From: Erythrobasidium yunnanense
Lineage: Eukaryota; Basidiomycota; Cystobasidiomycetes; Erythrobasidiales; Erythrobasidiaceae
DNA length: 64,000 nucleotides
Assembly: GCA_001600175.1 (NCBI GenBank)
Contig: BCJC01000005.1
Location: 1,096,471 to 1,160,470, forward strand
Direction of reading: 5' to 3'
Part shown: one piece after another, positions 10,409 through 21,996 of the stretch
Position numbering within the stretch: position 1 is the first letter of the stretch
How the letters are laid out: every line of letters begins with the position of its first letter
Notes under the pieces: generated by a model
What the model saw: only the letters and a program-made list of their open reading frames with translations
Database searches by the model: none
What the model was told of the DNA's origin: nothing
Position numbers and translations under genes: made by a program

Positions 10409-13400
10409 ATGTCTGCGATAAATCACCAGGCAAGCAACGCAAGTCCGACAGACGTCAAAAAGGCTGACTATGATTGCGCGCATGACCAGCTCGGAGAGGC
10501 CTACAGCGAGCACAGACGGGTGCGCTAACTGACTCTGGACACTCCACCTCATCTCTGGCACGATATGCTGAGCGCTACGCGACTGACCCGCAGATTCCGA
10601 ACGTCTGGGATTTCAGAGCCGAGCAGAAAGAGCGAAGGTTCGCAGCTCGGATTCGGCAACGTACTGACAATGCTGACCGAGCCTAACTCATTCTTACGAC
10701 ACACAGAGCCCATCAGGATGAGCGGGCGCAAGAGCTTATGGCTCAAGCTAGAGAAGACTACTACGACAGCAGCAGCGACGAGGAAAATGAGAAGCAACGC
10801 AAAGAAGAGTACTCGAAGGAAGACCAGGAAGAGGTGTCAAAGCTGCCAAGAGGTGATGCTGCGCCTACGAGCGGCCAGGAGGAGAAAGAGCAGATGATGA
10901 AGAAAGCCAATGAGCAGCACAAGACAAACAAGATTGACTATCAAGGCGAGAGAGTCGTCACTGATCCAGTCACTGGCCGTGATGTTATTGTTAAAGATGC
11001 CGAGTTCAGCACTGAGGACATCGCTAAATACGACCCCGACCGCCCCGATGTCAAAGGCCCATCTCTCGCACCTCCGCCTCGCAATCCAAATGCCTACACA
11101 CCATTACACACTTCCCCGAATCCAGCTTCTCCAACAAACATTCTGCTGCAGCCTTATCCCGCTCCAGTCAGCGTTAACACAATGACGAGCATCAAAGGCA
11201 GCCTCAACTCGCTAGCAGGCGGCGTTAGCGGTGCTCTGGGTGTCATCTGGTTCTTGACCGCACTCAGATCCGGCTTCTGGGCGTTCCTCATCCGTACATC
11301 CCTTATCGTCGCGACCGGGGTCTGTACATGGTTTGCTGTCAATATTCTCGCTCGCAAGCTTGAGAAGGATCTGGAGAAGGTGACTATTTACCGGAGCACG
11401 AGTGCATGTGAGCTGGCTAACGCCTTGCGCAGGCTCGAGCAGAAATGCACAGGAAGCGGGGCATCAACCTCAGTCCTCCCGTACCAGAGTCTGCAGAGTG
11501 GCTCAACGCTCTCTTTGCTACAGTCTGGCCTCTCATTGATCCTGCTTTATTCGTTTCGGTGGTCGATATGGTCGAAGATATCATGCAGGCTTCTCTGCCC
11601 AAATTTGTCGATGCTATCCGAATCAGCGATGTTGGGCTTGGCGACAACCCCTTCAGGATCGTAGCTATGCGTGGTTTGCCAGATAAGCAGACCGATAAGA
11701 AGTACCCTAGGGAAGAGTGGATTCATTCTGCCAAGCCCTCAGACTCATCGGTAGACGACACAGGCGTAGATGCTGGGAGCTCCCTGCAGAAGAAAGCTAG
11801 TATCGATGGAGAAGCTGAAAGACAGGCGAAGATAGAGAGATCGAAAGAAAGCAAAGACAAGGATGGTGAAGATAACATGAATGAGGTCGACAAAAGCCAA
11901 GAGGAGTTGGACGAGAGCGGTGACTACGTAGTAAGTACTGCGGTAATTCTACCATGGCAGCTGATCTATGCTGACGGGAAAATTCCAGAACTACGAGATC
12001 AGCCTGGCATACCAAGCCCGTCCTGGCAAGTCTGAGAATCAGCGAGCAAACAATATACATCTCTTGGTCCAGTTCTTCCTCGGCGCATATGACTGGCTTC
12101 ACATTCCTGTGCCCATTTGGGTACAAGTAGAGGGTCTGGTCGTGACCGTCAGACTACGCATGCAGATGGTCCCTCAATTACCTTATTTGCGAAACGTCAC
12201 CTTCACATTGATGGGAGTGCCCAAAGTAGAAGTCTCAGCCATACCACTCTCGAAAATGGTGAGCAGCACTGGTCTGAATGCGAATTTCCAAATGACTGAC
12301 TCGCTTGTCAAAGCTACCAAACGTTCTCGACCTTCCGCTCATTTCAGGCTTCGTGCAGTCGTCAATTGCAGCTGCAGCCAACGAGTATGTAGCTCCGAAG
12401 AGCATGACCCTCAACATTGCTCAAATGATGATGGGAGATGGCATCAAGAAGGATACTATGGCTCTTGGTGTCTTTCTCATTACCCTGCATCACGCCGAAG
12501 ACTTGTCCGCGCAAGACAAGAACGGAAAGAGTGATCCCTATATCGTCTTATCGTACGCAAAATTCGGCAAGCCGCTCTACTCTACCAGAATTATCATGGG
12601 AGATCTCAGTAAGTCACGCGAATGAAAAATGACTGTTACCGCTCGCTGAACATTGGTTTGATAGATCCTGTCTTCGAAGAGTCAGCCGTCCTCCTGGTCA
12701 CGAAAGATGAGGTCAAGGCAAAAGATTCCCTCAGTATCCAGCTTTGGGATAATGACAAGATGTCTGCCGATGATCTTGTTGGACGGGTTCATCTTCCCTT
12801 GGCGGAACTTATGAATGAGCCTGGAAAAGTACAAAGACGTACTAGTCATTTAGAAGGCTTTGAAGATGCAGACTCCATGAAAGGCACGCTCACCTGGTCT
12901 TGTGCATACTACGAAAAGGTCAAGCTCGACGAGAAGCGCTCAACGAAGAAGGGTACTGCCGAACAATTGCCGGACAACCTCAAAGGAGACCCTGTCGTAG
13001 AGAAAGACAGTAAACAGGAACCGACAATGGCAGATACAAAAGAGGAGACTATGGCCCTAAGTGTCCCACCCAAGAAGGAGTTCAAGAGCGGTGTCCTAAG
13101 TGTCATTGTTCATCGGATCAACAATCTTGAAAGGCAAAACTTGAAAGGAGCTAGCGGCAGCAAGAAGAAGCGAGAAGGCACTGCTGGTCAAGATACCGAT
13201 GCACCTGAGGAGGAGGGTCCAAATCTTCCAAACTCATATTGTGAAATATATGTGAACGACAACATGATCTACAAGACACGGACCAAGATGTATACTTCGA
13301 TGCCTTTCTTCGAGGCCGGCACGGAGATCTTTATTAGAGACTGGACGACCGCAATCGTGCGAGTTGCAGTCAGAGACGCCAAGTAAGCATCGTGACCATG

Positions 13401-14561
13401 ATCGACAGAACAGATACTGACGCTTTCATAATCAGGCTGAGAGAGCACGATCCGCTTTTGGGTATCTGCTCAGCCAAGTTGAGCGATATCTTCGTGGGAA
13501 GCTCACAAACTACGCAAATGATCGCGTAAGCCTACAGCTGCCTGTTGCTCTGTTCGTAGCTGATGTTCGGTACAGCTTGGAAGAAGGCGTAGGCTTCGGT
13601 AGAGCCAACATCTCGTTCCTGTTCAAGAGCGTTGAGGCGCAACTTCCCAAACAAATGCTTGGCTGGGAGACATCGACCGTCGAGTTGCTATCCGATATTG
13701 TCTTCGAAGCTAGTCAGGAAGGCGACGATTACCACACTAAGAAGCTGCACCTTGCCACGAACGATTCAGACTATAAGATCCCTACTAAGGCGGCTCACAT
13801 CGAGAACGGCAAAGTCACCTGGGACATTGGCGATGATGACATTAGACTACCTGTCTATAATCGTTGGGCAAACTCGCTGCAATTCGAGGTCGGTGGTACC
13901 GGCATCAATCCCCTCTCTTCGGAACCAGAAGCCATTGCAGTCCTATGGCTACGCGATCTTATTGACGAAGAAGAGAAAGAGTGGGTTGTGTTTCCTTGCA
14001 CGGACGTCTGGCGCTAATGCATTTACCGATAGGATTCGCATACCTGTGGTCAAGGGTGACGACATGTCCACGATCCGACAGAACTACATGAACGAGCAGA
14101 TGTTCAAGACACATGAGCACAAAATACTAGGCTACATCGTTTGCACTGTCAGATTGGATCCAGGTCTTGTGAGTCGGCCGGTCGCTCGTATTCCTTCTCA
14201 TCAGCCTGAAAGCTCACAACCTCTCTCATAGGATCCGGATCACGAGCAGGCTGCCGGACGAACCAACGCATACAGACATGGCTTCGAGGTTTATGATCAC
14301 GTCGAAGGGCAGGCGAAGATTGCGGAAGAGAATGCCCACGCAGCGGACGATGGAGTCATTGACAAACACGAGCGAAAACAGATGGAAAAGTCGCACCAGA
14401 AGGCTCTCGAATCGAGGCATCGCGGTAAGATGCAATTCTCCGCTGTTCGCACTATGGTATGGATGAAAGACGGTCTTCGATCGCGTAAGAACGCCTTGAA
14501 GCACAAGCTTCCCGGTGCGAGTCCAGCGCCTAAGGAGCCAGCAATTTCGAGTGAAGTTTAA
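10409..14561 (+). CDS. SMP/C2 membrane-contact protein, Mug190-type (tricalbin relative)
   Basis: This large multi-exon gene (about ten or more introns) starts at ATG 10409 with MSAINHQASN and ends SSEV-stop. After an acidic N-terminus, two hydrophobic stretches (GVIWFLTALRSGFWAFLI and SLIVATGVCTWFAVNILA) form a membrane hairpin. An SMP-like domain follows: ESAEWLNALFATVWPLIDP, DVGLGDNPFRIVAMRGLP and an acidic insert before NYEISLAYQARPGK. Next come C2 domains; the first has ITLHHAEDLSAQDKNGKSD with Ca-binding-type Asp residues, and another starts LSVIVHRINNLERQNLKG. SMP proteins tether the ER to other membranes and transfer lipids. The GLGDNPFRI block resembles fission-yeast Mug190 more than Tcb1-3. 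SMP/C2 membership is firm; the subfamily is less so. Confidence 0.82.
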
Positions 14562-14786
14562 GTTTACGATATATCGTTTAAAGTATACTACGTACCGCAG
14601 AATTGTACCATGCACATTCGAGTCTTGCGAGTGTTGTACATCATAGCAAACACGATAAAGTCTTCGGAAGTAGGTCCGGCTCCAGTGCTTGTACTTGATC
14701 CTAATCGCATGCTGTGCTGACGGTACGGCACTACTGTCTACATGGCTCTACAGCCTTCCCTATCGTACAAGTCGCACAGAGCTGAG

Positions 14787-17727
14787 CTACTCCCGGTCTC
14801 GATCCTCGGAATCTCTTCCTTCCGGCTCATCGGCGAGCAGCGCATTTGCATCTCTCGAGTCATCAAACGGCTCGGTAGCGGAGATAGTGCTGGAATGCAA
14901 TGCGGCTGTATCACCGCCATGCCTTCTCCGCAGTAAATCTGCCCTGGCTGAAGAGATACCTTCTTCATTCAGGTGATCGTGTATATCGCCCTTGGTCAAG
15001 ATACCCGCCAGGCAGCCGCGCCGCGTTAGTATCAGGTAGCGTAAGCCCTATAGCACAGAATTAGCAACAATCTAGCGTACGACGCCGGAAGACTTGCCAT
15101 TCTTTGGAAGAGCTGCACAACGATTTCTTGCGCGCTCGAAAGGGATAAGGTCATCGGAGATTCGTCCATCCAAGGTGAGAGGTCAAGAATGCCTGCTTCC
15201 TCGCTTGTACCATCGATCCTAGCTGTCTCGCTAGCTGAGATGAAGGTGCATCGAGTTGTCGCGAATACACTTCGACTCGATCGGGCTTCAGCTGCGGGAA
15301 TGAATCAGTCTCCGTATCCACATGCGAGTCCTGGCAGATGATTCACCGAGTGCACGAACGAGATCACTTCTCAATATGTAGCCAACGAGGATGCGGCTCT
15401 CGTCTGATTGGACTATGGGATAGCCCCGATATTCGTGAGTTGCCGTGAAGCGCTCCAGTTCTGCGACTGTCCACCCCGAGCAAGGAAGTACCACCAGAAG
15501 TTCTGCCGGTGTCATTACATCCCTGGCTGTAATTGTGTCCCGCCGATATTCGACTTTTGGATCCAAGAAAGGGTAGCCTCGCAGCTTTATCCAGCTTTCA
15601 TAGATGCCGTTGCGCGCTAGAAAATCGCCAGTGAACTGCAAACATGGTCAATTACTCTATCGAGAATATTAGTAGGAGAAGAAATGGTCAAGACGCACTT
15701 TGCTGACCATGACTGCTATCATGATAGAGATAACGCTCGTAACGGCGCCTGTCAACTCGAAGAAGACGACAATGAGACTGATGGTCATTCTTGTGACGCC
15801 TCCGAGTATAGCTGCTGCTCCGATGACTGCGTAGATGGTAGGCGAGACGCACTCCCCGTCCACAGGGCAGCCAGCGAAGAGGAAGAACAGAGGATACCTC
15901 TGCTGTATCGAAGACACCATGATGCCGACAGCTCGTCCTATGAGACTGCCAATCGCAATCGAAGGAAGGAAGATACCTGCCGGAACTCGGATACCGAACG
16001 TGATTGCCGTCATTATAGTTTTGGCGAAGGCGGTCACTCTAGTGTCGTTTGTTAAGCATATTAGTCGCGGACATCGAGGAGCATATTCCTCACAGAAGCA
16101 GAAAGACCACGTAAGTCTGGTGATCTCGGTCGCAGAGACCGTAGGGATCGCTCGAACAATCGGAAAAGAGTGCAGCAACGAGCTCAGAGGTAGGTATTCT
16201 GGTGCTGTATCAGTCGAGCCCAAGTCTGTAGTGATGCTTGACATACTTTGCATAGACGATAAGATATGAAACCAAAGCCGTGAGGAGGGAGACCACTGAC
16301 ACCTCCAAGATTGGGTTCTTTGCCAGATCTGAGGCCCGAAACTTCGCGTATGCTATGTTGAAGCGGATGAAGTAGTGTCCGAAAACGCCTCCAATGACTC
16401 CCAGAAAGACAAAGGGAATAAGCTCAAAGCCTCGCCAGACTTGCGAAGCGGTGACTTGGAACAGAACGAGACTAGACGGCGAGTGAGTTAGGATGTTTAC
16501 ACATGCTGACCTACACATTCGGGTGTCTTACCGTCCAGTACCATACGGGTCGAAGTATTGTAGTGTTACCGCTGCAACAATGGCACAGACAAAGCTTTGC
16601 CATAATACGGTATCTGGAAAGAATGATGAAAGCTCCTCGCTGTAGATTTACGATGGCCTGTGAGAGTGATACTTTTGCTCTTGCAGGTTGGGCTTACAGG
16701 CTGAACAGCACGCCACCGAGAGGAGCACCGAAAGCAACAGAGACCCCTGCAGCGGCTGCAGCAGATAGTATCTCCCGCTTGCGTGCTTTACATGCTTTTA
16801 GCGACCGACCTCGTAAAAAGCCAGCAGCCTACCTTCATTCTCCCGGAAGACAGGAAAGAAGTTGGAGACCACTGAGCCCACAGAGCAGGCGATATGTACG
16901 AGAGGACCTTCTTTGCCAAGTGACAACCCTGACGCTACCGAAAGACTCTGTACAGATCGTCAGGAAGCTTCCAGGCTGTTTGTTATAGAATCTCACCAGG
17001 CCCAATGACTTGATGAGAAGTGTCCAGCCAGATAAGAAGTCATTGAGGATGTAGCCGTTCAATATGCTTTTGATCTCGGGGATACCAGTGTGGAAGGCTT
17101 GAGGGGCGTATACTTGGACAAGGATAGCGGAGGAGGTGCCGAGCACCACAGCAGATACGAGGTATACTACGTATGGAGCCAATGCTCTTGCATATGGCGC
17201 ATGTAGATTCAGATAGTCTGCCCAGCTAACCCAAGAGTAGCAGACTTCGCCAGGCTACAATCGCACATTGATTAGCCAGATCTTGCATGTAGTATACGGC
17301 AAACTGACCTCTAGTCCAGCACAGCAAGTGGCCTGGTTGAAGTTGAAGTCGCCAGGGCATAATCCGGTTCGCAGGTCGCTGCACGCACAAACCAGATGAG
17401 CATATTTCGACGCTTGTGTACGTGGAGCACAGCACCTCAACCAGAGTGTCAGAACATCAAGGTAGCCTGCGAGCCAGCCAGTGCAGATTCCGGTGATCTA
17501 GGAGCGCGTTGAGCATGATCACGCTTTTGATGCTTCTTTCGACATACTGCAATCACCAGCCAGGGAGTTGCGCTGTCCCATAGCTTGACGAGAGCACCTT
17601 CAAGACCTCGATGCTGCCTGACCTTCAGGATCCGCTGGCGTTCGGCCTTATACTCGATGTTCCAGTCAAGATTCGTGCAGTCTTGAATGTCAACAGCTCG
17701 CAGACGGCCAGTACTGAGCTGCACCAT
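14787..17727 (-). CDS. CLC-type chloride channel/exchanger with CBS domains
   Basis: This minus-strand multi-exon gene encodes a full CLC transporter. The N-terminus ([28 protein letters not shown]) precedes helices with [65 protein letters not shown] and [19 protein letters not shown]. Two cytosolic CBS domains follow ([36 protein letters not shown]). The gating glutamate in GKEGP is present. In the first selectivity motif the usual GSGIP reads HTGIP, so Ser is replaced by Thr. Fungal CLCs act in Golgi, endosome or vacuole membranes in pH and ion balance. ATG 17727 is the best visible start, but a further upstream exon cannot be excluded. Confidence 0.88.
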
Positions 17728-17945
17728 GAGCAGGTCCTATTCGAGCCTTTGAAAAGCGCCCTTCGAAATGTTATCGCATGCTGCTCGAAGGCAAAGATTC
17801 GAAATCAGTCCTCATGAGCTAGCCAATCTGAAGATCAATTGCTATCATGATTGATGAAGTGTATCGATACAAGGTGCCAAATATTTCCCTCGACGTATTC
17901 CCGTGCTTCACAGCTGAACAAATTCCGTGTCTCAAGCGACGAGGT

Positions 17946-19232
17946 CTATCGGAGATCAAGAACGTAGCGTCCTTGGATCTCGCCTCTGTGCATCTTCTCA
18001 AAGACATCGGTAACCTCGTCCATCTTGCAGGTCTTGAAGCGAGTCTTGAGGAGGCCACGCTTGACAAGGTCGAGGGTATCGATAGCTTCCTTTCGTGAAC
18101 CAACGGCAGATCCCACAATGCGCTGCTCTCTCTGGAGTAGAGGTCCAGGAGCAGATCCAGCGATTGGCTGCAGATCACCCTCTGAGGAAAGAATCAGATC
18201 TGCTCGTTCTATCATATCAAGAGCCGGTCGCACCTGGTATACCGACACAGACTAGAGTACCAGCAAATCGTAGCATGGGAATGGCGCTTGCGTACGCAGC
18301 GTTCGAAGCTGTCAGGACCACGACGGCGTGTGCCCCCAAACCGCCAGTGACTGCCTTCACATCCTCGACAACGTCCTTGCTTGTGGTGAAATCGATGAAG
18401 TGCTCGGCACCGGACTCCATGGTGAGCTCCTTCTTGGAGGGATGGTCGATGCCAATGACACGGAGACCCATGCTTTTAGAGGCAGCCTGGACAGCAAGAT
18501 GGCCCAAACCACCACCGCTACCGGGGAGTACCACAAAGTCGCCAGGCTTGGTGTTTGCCTTGCGCAGAGCGCTGAGAATCGTGACTCCGGCGCAGAGCCT
18601 GTGGTAACGCGACATCAGCTGGGGCGCGCCTACTTTCATGCGGAACTTACATCGGGGCGACTTCCAAAGGATCAAGACCGTCTGGAACAGGAGTAACGTA
18701 TGAAGCTGGTCCGCAGACATACTCTTGGAAGGTTCCCGGAGTGTAGTAGCCGGATACCTTCTGGTTGAAGCAGACTCCATCGTGACCAGTGAGACAGGCT
18801 TCGCAGGAGTCGCAGATGGCGCTGATCCTGTACTATTGTGTGAGCGAAAGTGCTAATCCGAGGCGTACTACTTACCACTTGACACCGACTCTGGAGCCGA
18901 CCTTTACAGTTGAGTTCTCGGTACCGGCTCCCATCTTGACGACCTTTCCGACGCCTGCACGCACGACTATCAGTATATGTGCAGTACTAGATATTGTGCG
19001 ACCTACCCTCATGTCCGCCAACCTGACCCGGCTGAGTAGGATGAGGCAGAATCTTCCACGAGTTGGTCATGACACCGAAGTCCGAGTGGCATATTCCTGA
19101 TGCTTCTAGTCGAATCAAGACCTCACCAGGACCGGGCTCGGGAGTGTCGAGCTCGACAACTTTTGTGGAGACCTGACCGGGGTTGTCATAGATGACTGCC
19201 TTGTGCTTGGACGGGATGCTTTCAGAGCTCAT
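17946..19232 (-). CDS. Zinc-dependent alcohol dehydrogenase (ADH1-like)
   Basis: Several exons give a complete medium-chain dehydrogenase of about 350 residues. The start is MSSESIPSKHKAVIYDNPG. Catalytic zinc ligands lie in SGICHSDFGVM and GGHEG. The structural zinc lobe reads CDSCEACLTGHDGVC, with four cysteines spaced as usual. Then come SGYYTPGTFQEYVCGPASY, the nucleotide-binding LPGSGGGLGHLAVQ, and an Asp after the second beta strand (VIGIDHPSKK), which favours NAD over NADP. The protein ends GEIQGRYVLDLR. It should interconvert ethanol and acetaldehyde in the cytosol, or a related alcohol. It is tail-to-tail with the CLC gene. Confident at family level; the exact substrate is not readable. 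Confidence 0.93.
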
Positions 19233-20451
19233 TGTAGTGTGTATGTGTATGTGTGAGAAGCAGAAGCAAGGAGCACAACCTTCTGCAACGAGGTATCTGT
19301 ACGCCCGGTATAACTTAGCCGGCGCGGTCTGTCAGTCTCGTGACAGGTCCTGTCTCCGCAACTTCGGCCTGCGGCCCCCGGCTAGGGTGCCACGACGCGT
19401 GTACACTTCGAAGTGCTGCAAAATGGATAGCCCGTTCGCCTTAGACAAAGAGGTGCGCTCGGCCAGAAATCTCGACCAGCTAGAACTCTGTCAAAAGGAG
19501 TTGCCCAGTCTTTCTAAGAACATATCCTAAATACTTGCACGTGGAAGGATACGGTAATGTGCAGGAAAACGGGCCAAAAATTTCTTCGGCCCCAAAAAGA
19601 AGGCTTCGGAGGCGTGAGGAGCCTGTTCGAAGCAGGATCCACAAAAAAGTAATGCTCCCAACCCGGATTGAACGCTGATCGTAGATGTACTATTAGAATC
19701 CGACTTGTATTCTTGCGAATCAGGTTGACTCACGGTGACCCTGCGATTGCGTTACTCGCTTGTGACTTTGCGTGTGCTTCAGTCGCATGCTCTGTAATGC
19801 AAGGTTTGAGAAGATATCCTCTCAGGGTGTGACGTGTTACTAACCTCCCAGCTGAGCTATGGAAGCTTTGGATGTTGTTGCGTCTTTTCAGACGCAATAT
19901 ATTGCACAAAACAGCCGAAACATCAACAAGTCGACGACTCAGTCGCAATCCTCTTCCTGCTATCACAGACAAATAGATATCCTGACCGAACAAATTAGCC
20001 TTGATGCGGCACCCTCAGCTTCATAGATTCAACTCAAGTGTATAACACTCTTATTCATTCGCTGGGCAGATTAACTTGTACAACGCGACTATATACACAA
20101 AACAAGAGAGTGCCCTTGCATTGCCTCCGAAGCAGGAAGCGTATAGCATCACGTACACCGTTACGCGGCAGTCCCTGCGTCCCTACGCGCCGAGTTCTTC
20201 CTTGAAAAGCTAGATCGGCTTTCACATAATAGCCCAGCCAAGCGGTGAAGCCAATACCCGAAGAGCCTGGCCAAGAAGGGCTTCTGACCGACAGGTCCAA
20301 CATTGGTGAGGTAGCGATCGCCCTAGGTAGACGCCCTTCGTGTGTCTGGGCGGTCATGGCTGAATGCTCGTTCGCATTGATTCGCATTACAGTATTATAC
20401 TAGTACACATTACGGCACAGATGCCCTACACATATCTATACTCATATACAA
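19233..20451. other. Gene-poor interval carrying a dispersed repeat
   Basis: No host gene is supportable in about 1.2 kb. The left part is the ADH promoter region. The right part is occupied by copy 1 of the dispersed repeat, listed separately. A pair of tRNA-like boxes on the minus strand (19654-19866) does not fold as a tRNA. Confidence 0.5.
19840..20430 (-). mobile_element. Dispersed repeat, copy 1 (LTR-like, possibly a solo LTR fossil)
   Basis: Most of this segment is repeated, in the opposite orientation, at 26205-26615, at roughly 85-90% identity by eye. Shared landmarks on its minus strand include CCGTAATGTGTAC near one end, ACACACGAAGGGCGTCTACC, and TTGCGTCTGAAAAGACGCAA near the other end. 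It contains no protein domain. One boundary begins TGT on the element strand and the other end has a CCA, as in LTRs, but I see no clear target-site duplication, so the class is uncertain. It is about 590 bp long, longer than the second copy. The divergence suggests an old, inactive element. Confidence 0.6.
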
Positions 20452-21104
20452 TCACTTCAGGCGCCTGCCCGACACGGCCGGCAGATACAGGGCATCGAAG
20501 CCTACGCAGAGGAAAGACGGGCCATCGAAGTCCGTTGTAGCATTGATGGTGAGATGGTTGAAGCGCTACAGAAAGTACTCAGTATATACACTTCGTACGT
20601 AGGCGTGCAACTCACACTGTCCAGCGTATGGAACTCGTAAGTATAGATTGCGGAAGAACCGGCCTCAACAGGGCAGGCGGTGTATTGGCAGGCTACAGTA
20701 AGTAGCGTAAGTCAATGTCACCATATAAAGACAGCATACCTACCATCAAATGCCTGGCCGGAGTACGCATACCGGAGCGATGGCTGCTCGAAGTCGTCTC
20801 TGGCTTGCATAGACGTTCGCGGCTTCTCAGCAGCGACGAGGGGGCTATATTCAACTATTGATAGTGTCAGGTATAGCTAAATCTCCTGGCTGAGATCCGC
20901 CAACCTACTGCTGATGGTATAGTCATGGCCAAATCGGAAACGGCATGGCTCGTCCGGTGCACCACGTTCGCACGGGCTCATGTCGACATTCGTCGTGAGG
21001 CCAAAGGTGTTGCCAGTGCAGGGTGTAAAGTCGATCGACTCTGCGAACGTGTTTGCGACCATGGCGACAAGAGCCGCAGCGACAAAGTGAGATGAGGATG
21101 GCAT
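20452..21104 (-). CDS. Secreted ML-domain (NPC2-type) lipid-binding protein
   Basis: Four exons on the complement (20452-20565, 20616-20692, 20744-20854, 20909-21104) give 165 residues, all junctions in frame, introns 50-54 nt. A signal peptide starts MPSSSHFVAAALVAMVANTF. The mature part has the ML pattern: DFTPCTGNTFGLTTNVDMSP, the Cys pair in CERGAPDEPCRF, YTISIEYSPLV, and DACQYTACPVEAGSSAIYTY. The ACxxxxCPVxAG block is the most diagnostic and is assembled across an exon junction. ML proteins bind sterols, phospholipids or other lipids in a beta-sandwich pocket. NPC2-type members act in the vacuole lumen or are secreted. An exact role is not readable. Confidence 0.8.
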
Positions 21105-21996
21105 GGTTGTATGACGGGAAAGGATGTAACGGATCAATGATGAATGGTAGGTGTACGAAGAGCAGACTTATCAGACCCTCATCTTCGCTCTCGGCGGTCA
21201 TTCTTTAGAACCGCAAACAAAGATCGAGAAGAATGCAGTCGCATTACAGCATTCTTCGCTAGCTGCGGTATGTAGTGGTCAGCTAAGACACAGGGTAAAC
21301 ATGGTCTTTCCCATGTACAAGGCGCAGAGACGGTAATCAGAATGCCGAGTCGAGCATGCAACTTGGGCGTGTCTCAGACAAACTACGCGATGATGTAGAC
21401 GGGTTGTGAAGGATGGAAGCCCAGGGTGTCATATGAGTGACCTTATGGGCTGGTTTGCGGTAGGTATACGGATCTCGAACACATCGTTTTGCAGCATCGA
21501 AAGCTCAAGCCGTCACGGCGGAAGCTTGGGCTCATTCCAGCTCATGTCATTGGGAAGGCCTATGCTCTGCTTGCTTTGCTGTTTCGCTGAGCTTTCTGAC
21601 GTCAACTTTGGCTTGTGTTTGTTTGGCATGCACTTCCAAAAGACAAGGAATGCAATATCGAACAGATAGATTGCAGGATGGCTCTGCAAAGATCATGCAG
21701 CTCGACGCTCATCTCTTGCACGACTTGGCTCCTCATCAGCCATACCTTACGGCCGTCTAGCTCGACAGCGCTTCTCTCGACATGGCTCTCCAGTACCCAC
21801 CAGTGCTTCGGGAAACTCGACCAGGTCTGCTTCGCCAGTCCAGCAGCGTGGTAAGCTATCCAGTCTTGCGGTCTGTTCATGTCAGAAGTCAGAAGTCGCA
21901 ATTCGGCAAGTCGCGTCAGTCAGCCTGGCGTGATAGCTCCCTTCGGAAACTGGCATGACGACCAGACTATTCACTTGGAAGATGGAGGGCTGACCC
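21105..21996. other. Intergenic region with one weak minus-strand open frame
   Basis: A minus-strand frame at 21602-21869 starts MNRPQDWIAYHAAGLAKQ and contains KHWWVLESHVERSAVELDGR. It looks more protein-like than random, but its 3' half is poor and the plus strand is also open. I cannot call it a gene. It could be one exon of a small unrecognised gene. Confidence 0.3.

Noticed and set aside
19654-19866. tRNA-like boxes on the minus strand (TAGCTCAGCTGGGAG and GTTCAATCC followed by a T-run)
   Set aside because: The ends can pair, but they are 213 nt apart, the T-stem does not pair and no anticodon arm forms. The first box is also part of the dispersed repeat.
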